DNA of 64,000 nucleotides from Drosophila pseudoobscura (lineage: Eukaryota > Arthropoda > Insecta > Diptera > Drosophilidae). The translations under genes were made by a program, and so were the position numbers. The stretch's first letter is position 1, and each line of letters opens with the position of its first letter. The notes under the pieces were generated by a model. It made no database searches. It worked only from the letters and a program-made list of their open reading frames with translations, and was not told where the DNA came from. Where the stretch lies: positions 7,378,001 through 7,442,000 of the forward strand of contig NC_046680.1 of assembly GCF_009870125.1 (NCBI RefSeq), in the 5' to 3' direction. Shown here piece by piece: positions 20,814 through 32,514 of the stretch.

Positions 20814-21371
20814 TTAGGAGAAGTAGCTGTCCCGGCACACTCGCATGCAGGAAACCTGGGGCGGATCGATGAGGCCGCTGTTGTTCCGCGGAAGGTCGCG
20901 ATTATCATATAACTGCCAGATAATCCCTGACTTCCTTAGCCTTGGAGACGGCTCTGCTATATCTGGCATCATGGGCTTCACAGGAGATTTTGCCATCATA
21001 AGCTTCGCAGGAGGCTCTGGTAGTTGTTTTTTTATATCTAGAATTATGGGATTGGCAGGAGGTTCTGGCATGATGAGCTTCGCCGGTGCCTCTGACATCA
21101 TGTCCAACGCAGGAGGATCGGACATCTTGGGGCCGGTAGGAAGCTCTGGCACACTGTCTTCCACAAGTGGCTCTGCGAGCTGGCTTTTGATTGGGCCTTC
21201 TTCCAGCTGAAAAGTAGCCTTTGCCGTGCCAATATAGTCCATTTTAGTGTGCCGTGCCAGGTAGGTACTCACCTTGATGCATTTTCCCAACACCCGGTAT
21301 GCTGCGCACTGGGTCAGTTCATAGGCTTTTTGCAGCACAAGTCGCTGGACAAAATCCAAGACTATAGACAT
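20814..21371 (-). CDS. Small proline-rich protein, unrecognised
   Basis: Starts at an ATG with the good context CCAAAATG (21371) and encodes MSIVLDFVQRLVLQKAYELT and 13 further residues, an amphipathic helical segment. The exon meets a strong AAG|GTGAGT donor at 21273/21272. The proposed intron (21272-21207) is exactly 66 bp, lacks stops and is in frame, so both a spliced product (163 residues) and a retained product (185 residues) are open. The second half repeats a loose EPPAKLMMPEPPANPI-type motif several times before a more compositionally complex tail (SGIIWQLYDNRDLPRNNSGL onward) that looks folded or conserved. I know no family with this layout. It lies between AGL and the transporter; no function is inferred. 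Confidence 0.6.
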   Translation of the reverse strand: MSIVLDFVQRLVLQKAYELTQCAAYRVLGKCIKVSTYLARHTKMDYIGTAKATFQLEEGPIKSQLAEPLVEDSVPELPTGPKMSDPPALDMMSEAPAKLIMPEPPANPIILDIKKQLPEPPAKLMMAKSPVKPMMPDIAEPSPRLRKSGIIWQLYDNRDLPRNNSGLIDPPQVSCMRVCRDSYFS

Positions 21372-21578
21372 TTTGGAGGGACAAATTTGGGCTATTTCGG
21401 TGAAAAAATTTTGACAGCAACTGACTGACAAATTAGGCAAAGCAATCTGACTTTCCTTTTCTAATTTTGTATTTGTTTAAGGCTTCCACTGCTGGCTCTA
21501 CACTTTTCTCTTACAAACTAAATAAATATGTTAAAAGTTTATGTACATAAAGCTTTCTGTAACTTGTACGAGTCTACG

Positions 21579-24216
21579 CTACGTATGATGCGGGGTTTGG
21601 GTTCTGTTTGGACTGAGTTCGTAGAATTCGTTCACAGGGGTGGTGGTGGTCTCTTCGTCTTCATCTTTGATGGACTTGAGATCGCGTCCTATGCTCTCCA
21701 ATTGCAAATGTAAGCCTGCGGCAGCCAGATTGCTGTTCAACTCGTTTAGCTTTGGCTGGCGGAGACAGTTCTCGTTGTCGGCCACTTCCCGTTTGATTCT
21801 GGCCAGAGGCTGATCTGTCGGCTCGCTGGGCGACCTCAGATTCAGCAGCTCGCGGCGTATGGCCTCCACATTATCATCGATGTTGGGCTTGTGGAGCACA
21901 GAGTCGTTGGCTGAGGTATTGGTTGTCTTTGGCTGAGTCGCATTCAGCAGCAGGGCGGCCAGTGGAATAGGTAATCGTTTAATCAGAGCTGCTGTGTCGA
22001 CGCTGGTGTTCTTGAGCAGTTCCCCCGTCTTGTAGGAGAGCGGCTCGAAGACACCAGCATGCGCCTCCTTCTCGTCGCGCAGATGAGTATTTTCCGTGAG
22101 AATTTCGATTAACGAAGCCTTAGGCTTGGGTTCCCTGGTAATAATTTCATCTTTCTTTGATTCCCTAATGGTCTTATCGTCATCCGGCACTTTCTCCATA
22201 TCAGGGGATTGCTGGCCAAGAGGCTTCTGTTTGGCCAGCTCTTCATTCAGCTCATCAACGGTTTGTTCCAGCAACTTCTTAGTCTCTTTCAGTTCATTCT
22301 GCGTCTTGAGCAGTTCGTCGGCGTTTGCTTTGCTTTCCTTTTGCTCCTCTGCCGCAACATCCTCCTCCTTCTTGATGGCGGCTCCGTCTATCGTATTACT
22401 CGCTGACAATTTTGTCGGCTCCTTATTGGTCGCTAGCGCTGGGTGCCTTTCAACGACAATAGAAGGATTTTCCTTGAGCTTTACAGCTGTCAAGTTTTTG
22501 GGAATACTAATATCCGGCTTTGGGTCGGGTGGGCTCAATACTTCTTCTTCCGGAAACTTTTTAGAATCAGTCAAAACTTCTTCATTTTCGTGAACTACGT
22601 GGGCCTCATCAATGGGCAGTGGGGGCATCGGTGGGTTGTCTGAGGAAGCGCTAAGGACTGCTTTTGGCTTCTCGATTATCTTCTCTCCAATGGTGTCCCT
22701 TATTGGATCCGATTTCTGAGCTTCCAGTTTTTCCAACAACAAGCTCTTCTCATTTTCGTTTGGATTCTTGGCCAAATGCTTTGGTAACTCGTCAACAGCC
22801 AGCGGCGCTAGGGGCGTCACCATTTGAACGACATTAAGCTCTGGGCCGGAGCTTTTCTCGTCAATGGCATTCAAATTGGCATAGGTGCCCAATATCATCA
22901 GGAGGAATCCGCTTACAAAAATAAATTGTGCCAGTGTGCGTTCCATCGACTCCTTTTTGATGATTTTGCGGAAACTAGAAGCGGGAAACATAATGCATAT
23001 GGCCACGCCAATGGTGGAGCCGACCAAGCCAATGATCAGCTCAACGGACGGTATAACCAGCGCCACGCAGAGCGAGAAAACAACGATAAAGATCGTAATG
23101 AGGCGGAATCGTTGTTCCGGTATGTAACTGCTGCTCTCCGTATGACCCTGCAAGCACAATGATGATAAATGATTGGTCTGCTTTAGCAAATATAGCCTTA
23201 CTTTTCGATAGAGCAACGAGTAGATGCTGGCCCTGCACGGAAATATGACCAAGGGAAAGCTGAAAGCAATAGACAGCACAAAGCCAATTTTGATAATGTC
23301 GCTGCCAAAGGAGGGTGACAAGTTTACCAAGATGTTACCTGCATATAGAACGAGAATAAGTCGAGATATTTACTCAAAAGTCGTTATGTCTTACCCGAAA
23401 AAGTGTGAGTGCAGAAGGCCACATAGCCAAAGAAGCCGACAGCAATGTAAACAAGCGTACAGATCCAAGTGGCGTTGCGGACGACGCCGTTTAGCTTATC
23501 AAGACTCTGGTTATTGATACTCTCGAAGACCTCAAAAAGCTGCCTTCAGGTTGAACAAATATTTAACGATATTCATACACAAATATTGAACAATAAACGT
23601 ACATTTGGCAGGATAGCGCCATGCTGAATATAGGCAGGCATTGTAGAACGCCAGCCGGCTCCCAGTAGACAACTTTCTTAGTCCAGTCATTCGCCGATAT
23701 GTGGCTCTCCGCTTCGAGCACGATCTTCAGCATAAGGCAGACGTAGAAGCCAATGGAAGCGGTGCACACGGCCGACAAGCTATCCACGTTCCGCAGCATG
23801 CCCAGTGGGACAATGCAGACCACGGTCACCACTATCATGACCAGAGATCGCAGGTGCATGTGGTCCGCCACATTCAGAGTGAACAGCTTGGCAATTATCT
23901 GTGGGCCGAGATCACCGACCACAACGAAATATGTGATGCACGTCCCAATTAGATACCCGATGATACACAGCTCGACCAGCAATTTGCCGGAAGCGCCAAA
24001 AGCGTGAAGGCCGAGCAGCTCGAAACTCTTGCGACGTGTCAGAAGTGATGTTTTTATCAAATAGTGGCAGCACACACGGGTTATGACGTTACTCAGCACC
24101 AGGAGAATGATGGAGAGCACGATGCCGCACTTCTGGAAACAGAAAGGCATCGCTAAGATCCCAACACCAATGATGCTGTTGGCCAGCGTCATGACGTGAG
24201 CCGAGTGTGATAACAT
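21579..24216 (-). CDS. SLC38A10-like amino-acid transporter
   Basis: Minus-strand exons 24216-23603, 23543-23395, 23338-23202 and 23147-21579 give 822 residues with phases closing. The N-terminal ~380 residues are an amino-acid/auxin permease fold with about 11 membrane segments: it opens with ANSIIGVGILAMPFCFQKCG in TM1, and later shows GYLIGTCITYFVVVGDLG, VYIAVGFFGYVAFC and GSTIGVAICIMFPA. The last ~440 residues are a long cytoplasmic tail rich in Lys, Glu and Pro with a predicted coiled coil (about KTQNELKETKKLLEQTVDEL). A permease domain plus a long charged tail is the hallmark of SLC38A10, implicated in glutamate/glutamine handling. I believe the fly ortholog is CG30394. The frame opens earlier but without an ATG, so the ATG at 24216 is chosen. 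Confidence 0.9.
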
Positions 24217-25265
24217 TTTATGGAGCTGAGCCGTTAACTTTAGCCGGAGGCGCGTCACTTTCCCCTTGATGATGAGGCAACCGAGCCAAGCTGAGATGTT
24301 GGCCTATTTCTAGAACTGGTTTTGCTGGCGGCTTGACTTCGCAGCTCTGACTGCGTATGCAAAAAAAGAGCAATCGTCAGATAGTTAGATACACCCACAC
24401 ATCGCGTGGATGTATGAAGGTGGGTTGTATTGATAAGCACCTACTTGTGGCAATCAGATAACAGTGCTGGCGTCGTACCAAGTAATAGATATAAGTTAAT
24501 TAATTGCACTTGTGTAAGCAAAACTATAAGCAAAATAATCCCGCGGAGAGGTCGCGACGGCGGCGGCGACGATGGTAGAGGCGGAGGTGCTTACATTGAG
24601 CAAGTGCGTGTTGTTCACCAAACATTGGTTATTAATACACAGATGGTCATAGCAGCGAAAGGCTAGTCGCGGTTTTGAGCATTTTTACGGCCGCTTCACA
24701 GTTTTAAAACATATTTTTGGTAACGTCATCATTGTTTTTGTTTATAGTGATGAGCGATTTTTACCATAGTTAGTTTAGTAACAGAACGATATGTACTTAA
24801 AAGCGCACAGCGCTTAACAGCACAGCTAGTGGAATGCCGGTGGCAGCACTGCTTTACATGTATATACAGGTATTGAAGTTCTAACTAGCTAGTAATATCA
24901 AATCGAATATCAGAACTGAGGAATAGCTTCAAATCCATGACGGAGAAAGATTAGACCTTAAAATAAATAAATAAAATAAAGCACATATTAGTTCTTCTTA
25001 TCGCACAAAAACACCGATATTTTTTCTGTAACCAACACTGTGTATCGATGAAACTAGCGAATATAATAAATATAATATAATATAATAAAACTGTGTAAAT
25101 ATACCTCCACATTCAGCATAAAAGTTCCGTTGATTATTTATCCCAAAAGAATATCCATATTCTAGTAAACTCTTCGCCAGCCAAAAAAAATATCCCCCAA
25201 TATATAATAAACAACAAATATATCGATATATTCATGCAATATATATTTCTCATCCCTAGTTCCCT
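24217..25265. promoter_or_regulatory. Divergent promoter region, transporter and RpS15
   Basis: About 1 kb between two divergent genes. Visible sites: tggcagcactgct at 24841-24853, which fits the Drosophila core-promoter 'motif 7' consensus (KNNCAKCNCTRNY); TATCGATg near 25043; and a perfect DRE (TATCGATA) at 25221-25228, 38 bp before the RpS15 start. No gene is seen inside. From remembered map positions the two flanking genes may come from different ancestral neighbourhoods. Confidence 0.5.
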
Positions 25266-25271
25266 CTTTCC
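25262..25271 (+). promoter_or_regulatory. TCT initiator of RpS15
   Basis: The sequence ccctctttcc contains the polypyrimidine YYC(+1)TTTYY with the predicted start at C25266, 30 bp upstream of the ATG. This initiator type is characteristic of ribosomal-protein genes in Drosophila and places the transcript in the TRF2-dependent translation-factor class. Confidence 0.75.
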
Positions 25272-25295
25272 GTTCACGTCACTTTCAACGTCAAG

Positions 25296-26066
<771 letters not shown>

Positions 26067-26297
26067 GCACTGCCAGTGCAGGTTTGGCTGCTTTCTTTTG
26101 GATTTTCATGCGAAATAAAGGAAACGTACTTCTATAAGAACTCTGTTGCGTTTCTATGCAGCCGGACCGGTGAATCCAGAAAGTAAACGAGAACAAGAAA
26201 CGTTAAGAAATGTACATTATCTATTTATTGGAACTTGTTAATCAGTTGCTATATGCATGCACAGAGTGATATACCGCCACACTAGGCTGGATCACAG

Positions 26298-26515
26298 CTA
26301 TCTGCGCAGCCGCCGGGCGATGTTGTTGCTGCTGCTGCTGGTGACCGCAGCGCGGTCGTACGCCGTGTCTTTCATGTGGGAATCGTCCAGTTGCTGATGC
26401 TGAGGATTCCTAGGGCTCCTGCTCATCTCACTAACGTCGGCCGATCCGTAGGCACTGTCTTTAACTTGAGAAGCATATGGAACATTAGATAACATTGGAT
26501 GGAAACTGCACAGCT
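26298..26515 (-). CDS. Alternative 3' exon of the SBK-type kinase
   Basis: After an acceptor 'aaactttcag' the minus strand reads 72 codons including the stop: ELCSFHPMLSNVPYASQVKD onward, with two related units (VKDSAYGSADVS and MKDTAYDRAAVT), ending NNIARRLRR. A donor inside the last kinase exon (CTAG|GTGAGG at 26883/26882, phase 1) joins it in frame, giving a 555-residue isoform in place of the 588-residue form. Both endings close with a basic Arg-rich terminus (FFRR versus RRLRR). Confidence 0.5.
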
Positions 26516-26565
26516 CTGAAAGTTTGGCAAGGATGATTGGAGGCGATTAGTAAGGCCAGCGGGAG

Positions 26566-29272
26566 TCATCGCCTAAAGAAGGAACTGTCATTGGGGGCAT
26601 AGGCGGTTGTCTGGAAATGCTGGGTCAGCTGCTGCAGGCTACTGCTCTGGTTATTGCTGCCGAAAGCGGGGTAAGCAGCGGTGGCGATGGAGGATTTAAG
26701 AATGCTCCTGGTCGAGCTGCGGGTGCCTACGGCGATGGAGTTCTTGGCAGCGGGGGTTGGACGACTGTTATTCGCCGGATTGGCCGGAGACGCGTTCACA
26801 TCGAATGTGGTTAGCAGGAGGCCGCTGCTCTGCGTGCGATTTAGGAAGCCATCGCTGCGCGGTATTCTCGGATCAGCCTCACCTAGTCGATTCAGCTCCG
26901 TCTCCATGGAGGTGTACATGGTCAGGTTGCTGGCTAGCAGATCCTGCCTGGAGCCCAGTGTCATCAGGCTGTCTGCATTGTTCAGAGTGGAAGCCGTGCT
27001 ATAGTTGGAGGGACTGGCGGACTTGGAATATTGCATGGCCACTTGGCCCATTTCGCTGGGACCCTGCTGCAGGGCCCCCGTGCGTGGATCGAAGTGTTTC
27101 TGTGTGGCGTCTTTCAAGGTGCTCTTGACCTCCTTGGGGATCTGTTCCTGCGTCTGTTTGCGCAGCGAGGATATGTGGCCGGGCAGCGGCTCGCGTGAAA
27201 CGGATGATGAGGGAGATGCGGAGTTTGTCTCCTCGTTCTCCTCCTGGAATGAGAGATATTAAAATAGACTATATATGGTATCGCATGGTATGAGAAGTAT
27301 TGTGCCTCCTTACCTCATCCTCCTCTGTGATGATGGACGACTCTATCCAGTCTTTGATGCGATTCTTCTTCTGCTGGCGATCGACATTCGTCTCGATCCC
27401 GCAGTCGGCCAATGTGTAGAGAAGTCGATTCTTCTCATCGGGGCTGCTGTGAAAAGAGTACATGGATGGGCACAGCTCATCCGTCTCATACTCGGCCATA
27501 TCCTTCTTTGCCGACTTTGCCAGCCAGCGATCGTCGAGGAACTTTGTGACATCGGCCAGACTCTTGGGGCGGTTCGACATTCGCGCGAAGAACCGCTTAA
27601 ACATGCGCTGGGCATTGGAGGTAAGCAGCTTGAAGAGTCGAGGCGTGCGCCGCAGCGGCATCATCATGAGGCCCCCCTGCCAGGCCAAGTACCGCACATA
27701 GCGGGGATCATCCGAGGCTGCCTTCTGCCAGGGCAGGCACCCGGTCAAGCAGACAAAGATCACGATTCCAAACTGCCAAACATCATGGCTAGGATCGGCT
27801 CTGAAAGTGAGAGAAGTCTCAGCTAAGAGGGATGGATCTTGGGAGTCTCTACACCATACTTACTTGTAGCTGCCTTCGGGCTTTATTTCTAATACTTCAG
27901 GGGGACTGTAGGGCAGCCACTCGTTCCGCCGCTCCACGCTGGCGCCCGTCGGGAAGGACTCTCCGAAATCACACAACTTTATGCGCTGAAAGTCCGCGCG
28001 GTAGATGAGCACATTATCCAACTTGATGTCCCGATGCACAATGTCTCTACGAAAAAAAGTAATCTCAGTATCAGATAGCTCATCGGTGGAATAGGGCGAC
28101 ACTCACTTTGAATGCATGTAGTCTATGGCGGAGGCCAACTGCTTGGCCACGCGCTTGCTGTACACCTCGCCCACGCCCGTATCCGTCACATTCGATGTGA
28201 GATCCCCTAAAAGTAGAGCATATATGTTCATATGGGAACCTCACTTTGATAATTAGTTGGCTCATACCTAGAGGCGCATATTCCTGGGTGAATACATAGA
28301 AACCGGCCGTCTCAAATGCCACATCGTAGGTGGTCACAATATGCCGATGCACACCCAAATGGAGTCCGTAGTGAAACTCCCGATAGAAGTCGCGCAGCGT
28401 CACATATGGTTTGGGTACGGCCTTGAGTACCATTTCTGTCTGGGATCCGCGGTGCTCCACCAGTAGTATCTTGCCGAACCATCCTTCACCCACAATTTGT
28501 ATTATATCGAACTCGTCCACAAGCTGGATCTATACATAGAAATCGAATTAAAATAGCTATAATTTATATATATATATATTTAATTCAGAGAATAGTTATG
28601 TTGATATAACGAGCGGATACATCGGAAATCGATTTGGAATGGAAAGTTTTGGTCTATTGCTGAACTTTTGGCCAGACGTTCCAGTTCCTCCATTCTTCTG
28701 GGAATTACTATAGGAATCTGGCTTCTATCAACATGTGTCTTCTCTGAAACGCAACTGAGTCACAAAGGAAAACATCTCCATGTAAATTCTCAGTTTAGAC
28801 CAACCTCAACTACGAACACATCTGCGAAACTATATTTATAAGTGTATCTGCCCATACCTAGACCCATTAAACATTACTGTATTCGCGACCGAGACGATGC
28901 CATGCGATGCATATTGCTGTTTGTGTTTAATGATCAGAAATCTAATCGTTAACATGGCATTTTCCCTGTTGTGTTGTAGACGATTTCCCGGGGAAGAGAT
29001 TATTGGCAATTGGCCAATCATAACGATCAACGCCGAACTGGGCCAGGTCGAACTCTTAATACCTTTCTATATCTATTTGTTTATTTGGGTAGATATCACA
29101 GTATAATAATGGCTAATAAGATGTTCGTAAATCACACACATAAACATATGAAAATATAATTGCTAGAACATTCAACATTGATGATGGATGATGGATGGTT
29201 GATACTTGGGCTTACCTTCTCCAACTCGAACTCCCGGATCTTGTGAATGTTTCCGCGTGGCTTCTTAGACAT
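26566..29272 (-). CDS. SBK-family serine/threonine protein kinase
   Basis: Exons 29272-29216, 28529-28268, 28206-28107, 28046-27864, 27800-27314 and 27243-26566 give 588 residues with all phases closing. It starts MSKKPRGNIHKIREFELEKI. The kinase domain follows: P-loop GEGWFGK, VLKAV lysine, YVFTQEYAPLG hinge, HRDIKLDN catalytic loop, CDFGES and SPPEVLE, so all catalytic residues are present. The hinge EYAPLGDL, CDFG and LTGCLPW blocks match the SH3-binding-kinase (SBK1) group; a fly member (meng-po) is known in memory formation, but I cannot say that this is that gene. The C-terminal ~230 residues are low-complexity Ser/Asn/Thr-rich sequence, probably disordered and regulatory. The ATG is set apart from the kinase domain by a 686-bp intron. 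Confidence 0.9.
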
Positions 29273-31297
29273 TTTGCCTGTTTACATAGGATCTTTTCGA
29301 TTGAAAAAATTGTCTCGTGCTAAATTTTCTCACTTCACATCACTTCACTTGCCGCTTGGATTATCCCTGATTCAATTTGAATTCTAGCGATTCGGAGCTT
29401 TATCCACGAAAAGACAACAAAAGCGGTCCGTGCACGCATATATTTATGTACATATGTATATCTAAAGGGGTATGTATGTACTCTTATGTATTTACATTTT
29501 GTAAATATTTATAGCGACAGCCGCAGAAACAGCGCCAAAGGAAAACAATTCTATATCTGTTGGATTCCTCCTTTATACGCGCTAGTAGTACTCGTATCCG
29601 TATTTATGTGCGTTGTCCGCCGCTTCTGTCTACAGCCAAAGTAAATTACGAGATGAATTGTTCAGTTTGCTGCGTTTTACTTCCTGGTCTGGTAGGGCCT
29701 GACCAGCACTTTGTAAACGTTTCGTGAATGGACTTTCGGGAAGGGGACGGACTGATGCTGCAATTGTGGTAGTGGAAATTCACCAAACAATAATCTCCGA
29801 CACGACACACTATGCATGTAGTAGATACATACATATGTATAAGTATATGTATCTATCTAGATATGTATCCGCACACAATACGGAATTTCAGATCTCTCGC
29901 CCCGACAAGATTTTAGAACCAGGCCGCCTTCTGTTCTCCTCCCAGCGATCTCTACAGTCACTCACTCGATCACTCACTCACTCTCCCGGCTTCGGTGTTC
30001 CGTTTTGATGTTTGTTTTCTCTTTGATTTTCCGCTTTATGCATAATATCAACAGCTAAATTAAAAATAATGCTCGCCTCTCCCTCTTATATAAAAACCTT
30101 TGCGAAAGTATATGAATTTTCAGCCCAAAAGAATTCGGGTCAAATGTAACAAACGCAGCGAGCTCTATCTACACGCGACTCTAAACGGAATGCCACTTGG
30201 GGGCGCCTCGAAAGTGTTAACTTTGGAGTCCATATGCACCCAGATAGGACCGTATGTATGTATATTTAATGTTGCACTGTTGTCCCCGCGTATGCTTCTG
30301 CATCCGACATAGACGATAGTCCGTTGCCAACTGCTCTCCGAAATGAATTCAATTTAAAATAAGATATTCTGAGCACTGTACACGAGCGTTTTCGAAACAC
30401 ATATATGTAGGAATCCCAATGTTTTCGAAATACATATGTTTGAGAGGCAGACACGGAGAGAACAAGAGAATGTGAGAGCTCGTTCAATGCCGTTGCACAA
30501 GAAGAAAGTTTTAACAGGGGCAGGCGCTGTTCAAAGTAACAGTAATTTGATAGACATGTTCAGAAAATATATCTTGTGGTGTTTCCTTTATACGATGAAT
30601 CCCGTAAAGTACTACTAAAAGCAAACAAACACACAATTTTTGACTGAAATTGGAGCAACAAATAACTGAAAAGGAAGTCTTAGAAGGAGATTTAAGGAAT
30701 TTATTTTAATTTATGGCAGTAAACTTACATATAACGTGCTATATCGTCTCTCCAAAGTGTCCACTCAGGCGCACCTTGTGAATGGGGCAGAATAATTAAC
30801 ATAAATAAAAGATGTTTAGTATATGTATGTATATTTAAATGTTATTTGTAATTTAATGTGATTCTAGAATATGTATTCAGGCATCCTCGCCTAACATGCC
30901 GCTGTTGAGAGCTAACAGAGAAGCATCCTCGCTTAACAGACAGCACGAAACGAATTCACGCTCCCATACACAAATCGCAGAACAATACAGTGGAGGCGCA
31001 ATGTACACACACACGCATATATCCGTGCACAGCCGTAGGGCGTAGTGGTATGCGTAAGGCAACTCTAATTGGTCACTTCCGTTCCGGTTCCGACAACGTT
31101 TCCTTGGCGCATGCGACATTCGTTCGCTTTTCAACTTCTCCAGCGCTTTTGCTGCGCTTGACACACACACACTCGAAGCTGTCCCACTGCTGTGTATGTG
31201 TGTGTGTTGTGTGTTTGAGAAGAGGGCACGGAGAATGCAGCAGCAGCAACACCACCAACACCACCAGCCAACGGTTAACCACTTGTCGCGCGGGCCC
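29273..31297. other. Intergenic region, kinase 5' side to DAT promoter
   Basis: No coding frame is supported. The kinase leader and promoter should lie in the first few hundred bases. 29430-29500 and 29820-29870 hold tacatatgta-like repeats. About 31150-31270 is rich in (TG)n and CAGCAG/CACCAC runs upstream of a TATA promoter. Confidence 0.45.
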
Positions 31298-31305
31298 TAT
31301 AAAAG
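31298..31305 (+). promoter_or_regulatory. TATA box, probable DAT promoter
   Basis: TATAAAAG in a GC-rich setting (gggccctataaaagcagctg), with an E-box CAGCTG immediately downstream. A start about 30 bp later (near 31328-31332) would give a first exon ending at the strong donor GG|GTAAGT after 31616. That exon splices to the acceptor at 32428-32429, 85 bp before the DAT start codon. The inferred leader contains several short upstream reading frames, the first at 31341-31394. Confidence 0.55.
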
Positions 31306-31329
31306 CAGCTGCTGGCCAGCAGCCTCTTG

Positions 31330-31616
31330 CACACATTCGAATGTCACCGAAAGCGCCACAACTCCGGACAACTTCTGGTCGCGACTCGCTTTGAATTATC
31401 CAACAGCCCTCAATCGCACCCGTTCCATGGACATCTAAGAAGAATTCCCAGCCAGAACTATCCCAGCCAATGAATGTGAAGTGAATTTATGAGTTTGAGC
31501 TTGTGGCACTATCTGTGGAGCTTCTTGAACAGTATTTCCGATATTTTTTAAAGTTATCACGGATTCCTCTACCATGGATTGGTGCAGCTGTACGATTTGA
31601 GTGTGATAAATATAGG
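31330..31616 (+). other. Probable DAT 5' untranslated exon
   Basis: Bounded by the TATA-dependent start and a strong GTAAGT donor. It contains at least three short upstream reading frames (17 codons at 31341; 3 codons, MDI, at 31428; and one near 31574 encoding MDWCSCTI), which would be expected to damp translation. Its assignment to DAT rests on position and the intron consensus only. Confidence 0.45.
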
Positions 31617-32514
31617 GTAAGTGTTAAACAATTTACTATACTGAAGTTTGTGGAATAAATTCGTGGTTTTTCCGATGTAAGAATTTTAAGAAGTGCATTC
31701 ATTCAACGTTCTAGAAAGGGATCTAGAAATTACCTTACCGTAGCATTATCCGTACAATTTGAATTGGAATCGTATTAAGTTGAGCTCTTGAATAACTAGA
31801 ATAACTGGAAATGAACTGAATAAATTATTGTAACTCTATCTGATTGTGGGATTACATACCACAGCTGCTAATCTGCTTACAACATGCTTCAGATGTGCGT
31901 AACGGCCTCAACTAAAGCTAAGAATCAGAACTAATTGTTGTTTCCCTTTAATAAAAAAGATTTCCAGCAGTGGCCACTGGGTACGCATGCAGCCTGCCGC
32001 TTAATTTGATCAAAAGTCTGACCAATTAAAGTCGGTGGGGAGGAACCAAGTGGATCGGCTTAATTGTTTGAACTGTCTGTGGTTTTATTGCATCTGATGC
32101 CAGCTTCCGAGAGTGTGACCCGCACAGGCACACGCTCTCTGTGCGAGATTTGCGGCTCTGGTGCTGCGGCTGGTCAAGTGTTTGTTTGGGCATGCCACCT
32201 GTCGTATACGTAATACGAGTATGAGTAGGCCAACGAGTTTGAGCTCTTCAAGGGCTAGGTGAGAGCACATGTCGTTGGCAAACAGGTTTCGAGTGGTGCG
32301 GACACCCACTCATGCGGACACGCAAACAAATATCCAAATATCCAAACCATGCATTCCTGAAGAGCAGATGAAGATGAGAGCCAGAGTTCCGCTTAAAGAG
32401 GAGTAATATTTTTGGGCTATGTTTTGCAGGATTCGCAGTGCGGCGGCGGGAACTACAGCGTCGTCGACATCGAGACGTTTTGGGTCAAGGACACGACGGG
32501 ATATATAGTTGCAG

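Noticed and set aside
24841-24853. tggcagcactgct as another hAT terminus
   Set aside because: It resembles the hAT end but has no matching partner or adjoining hAT sequence; it fits core-promoter motif 7 better.
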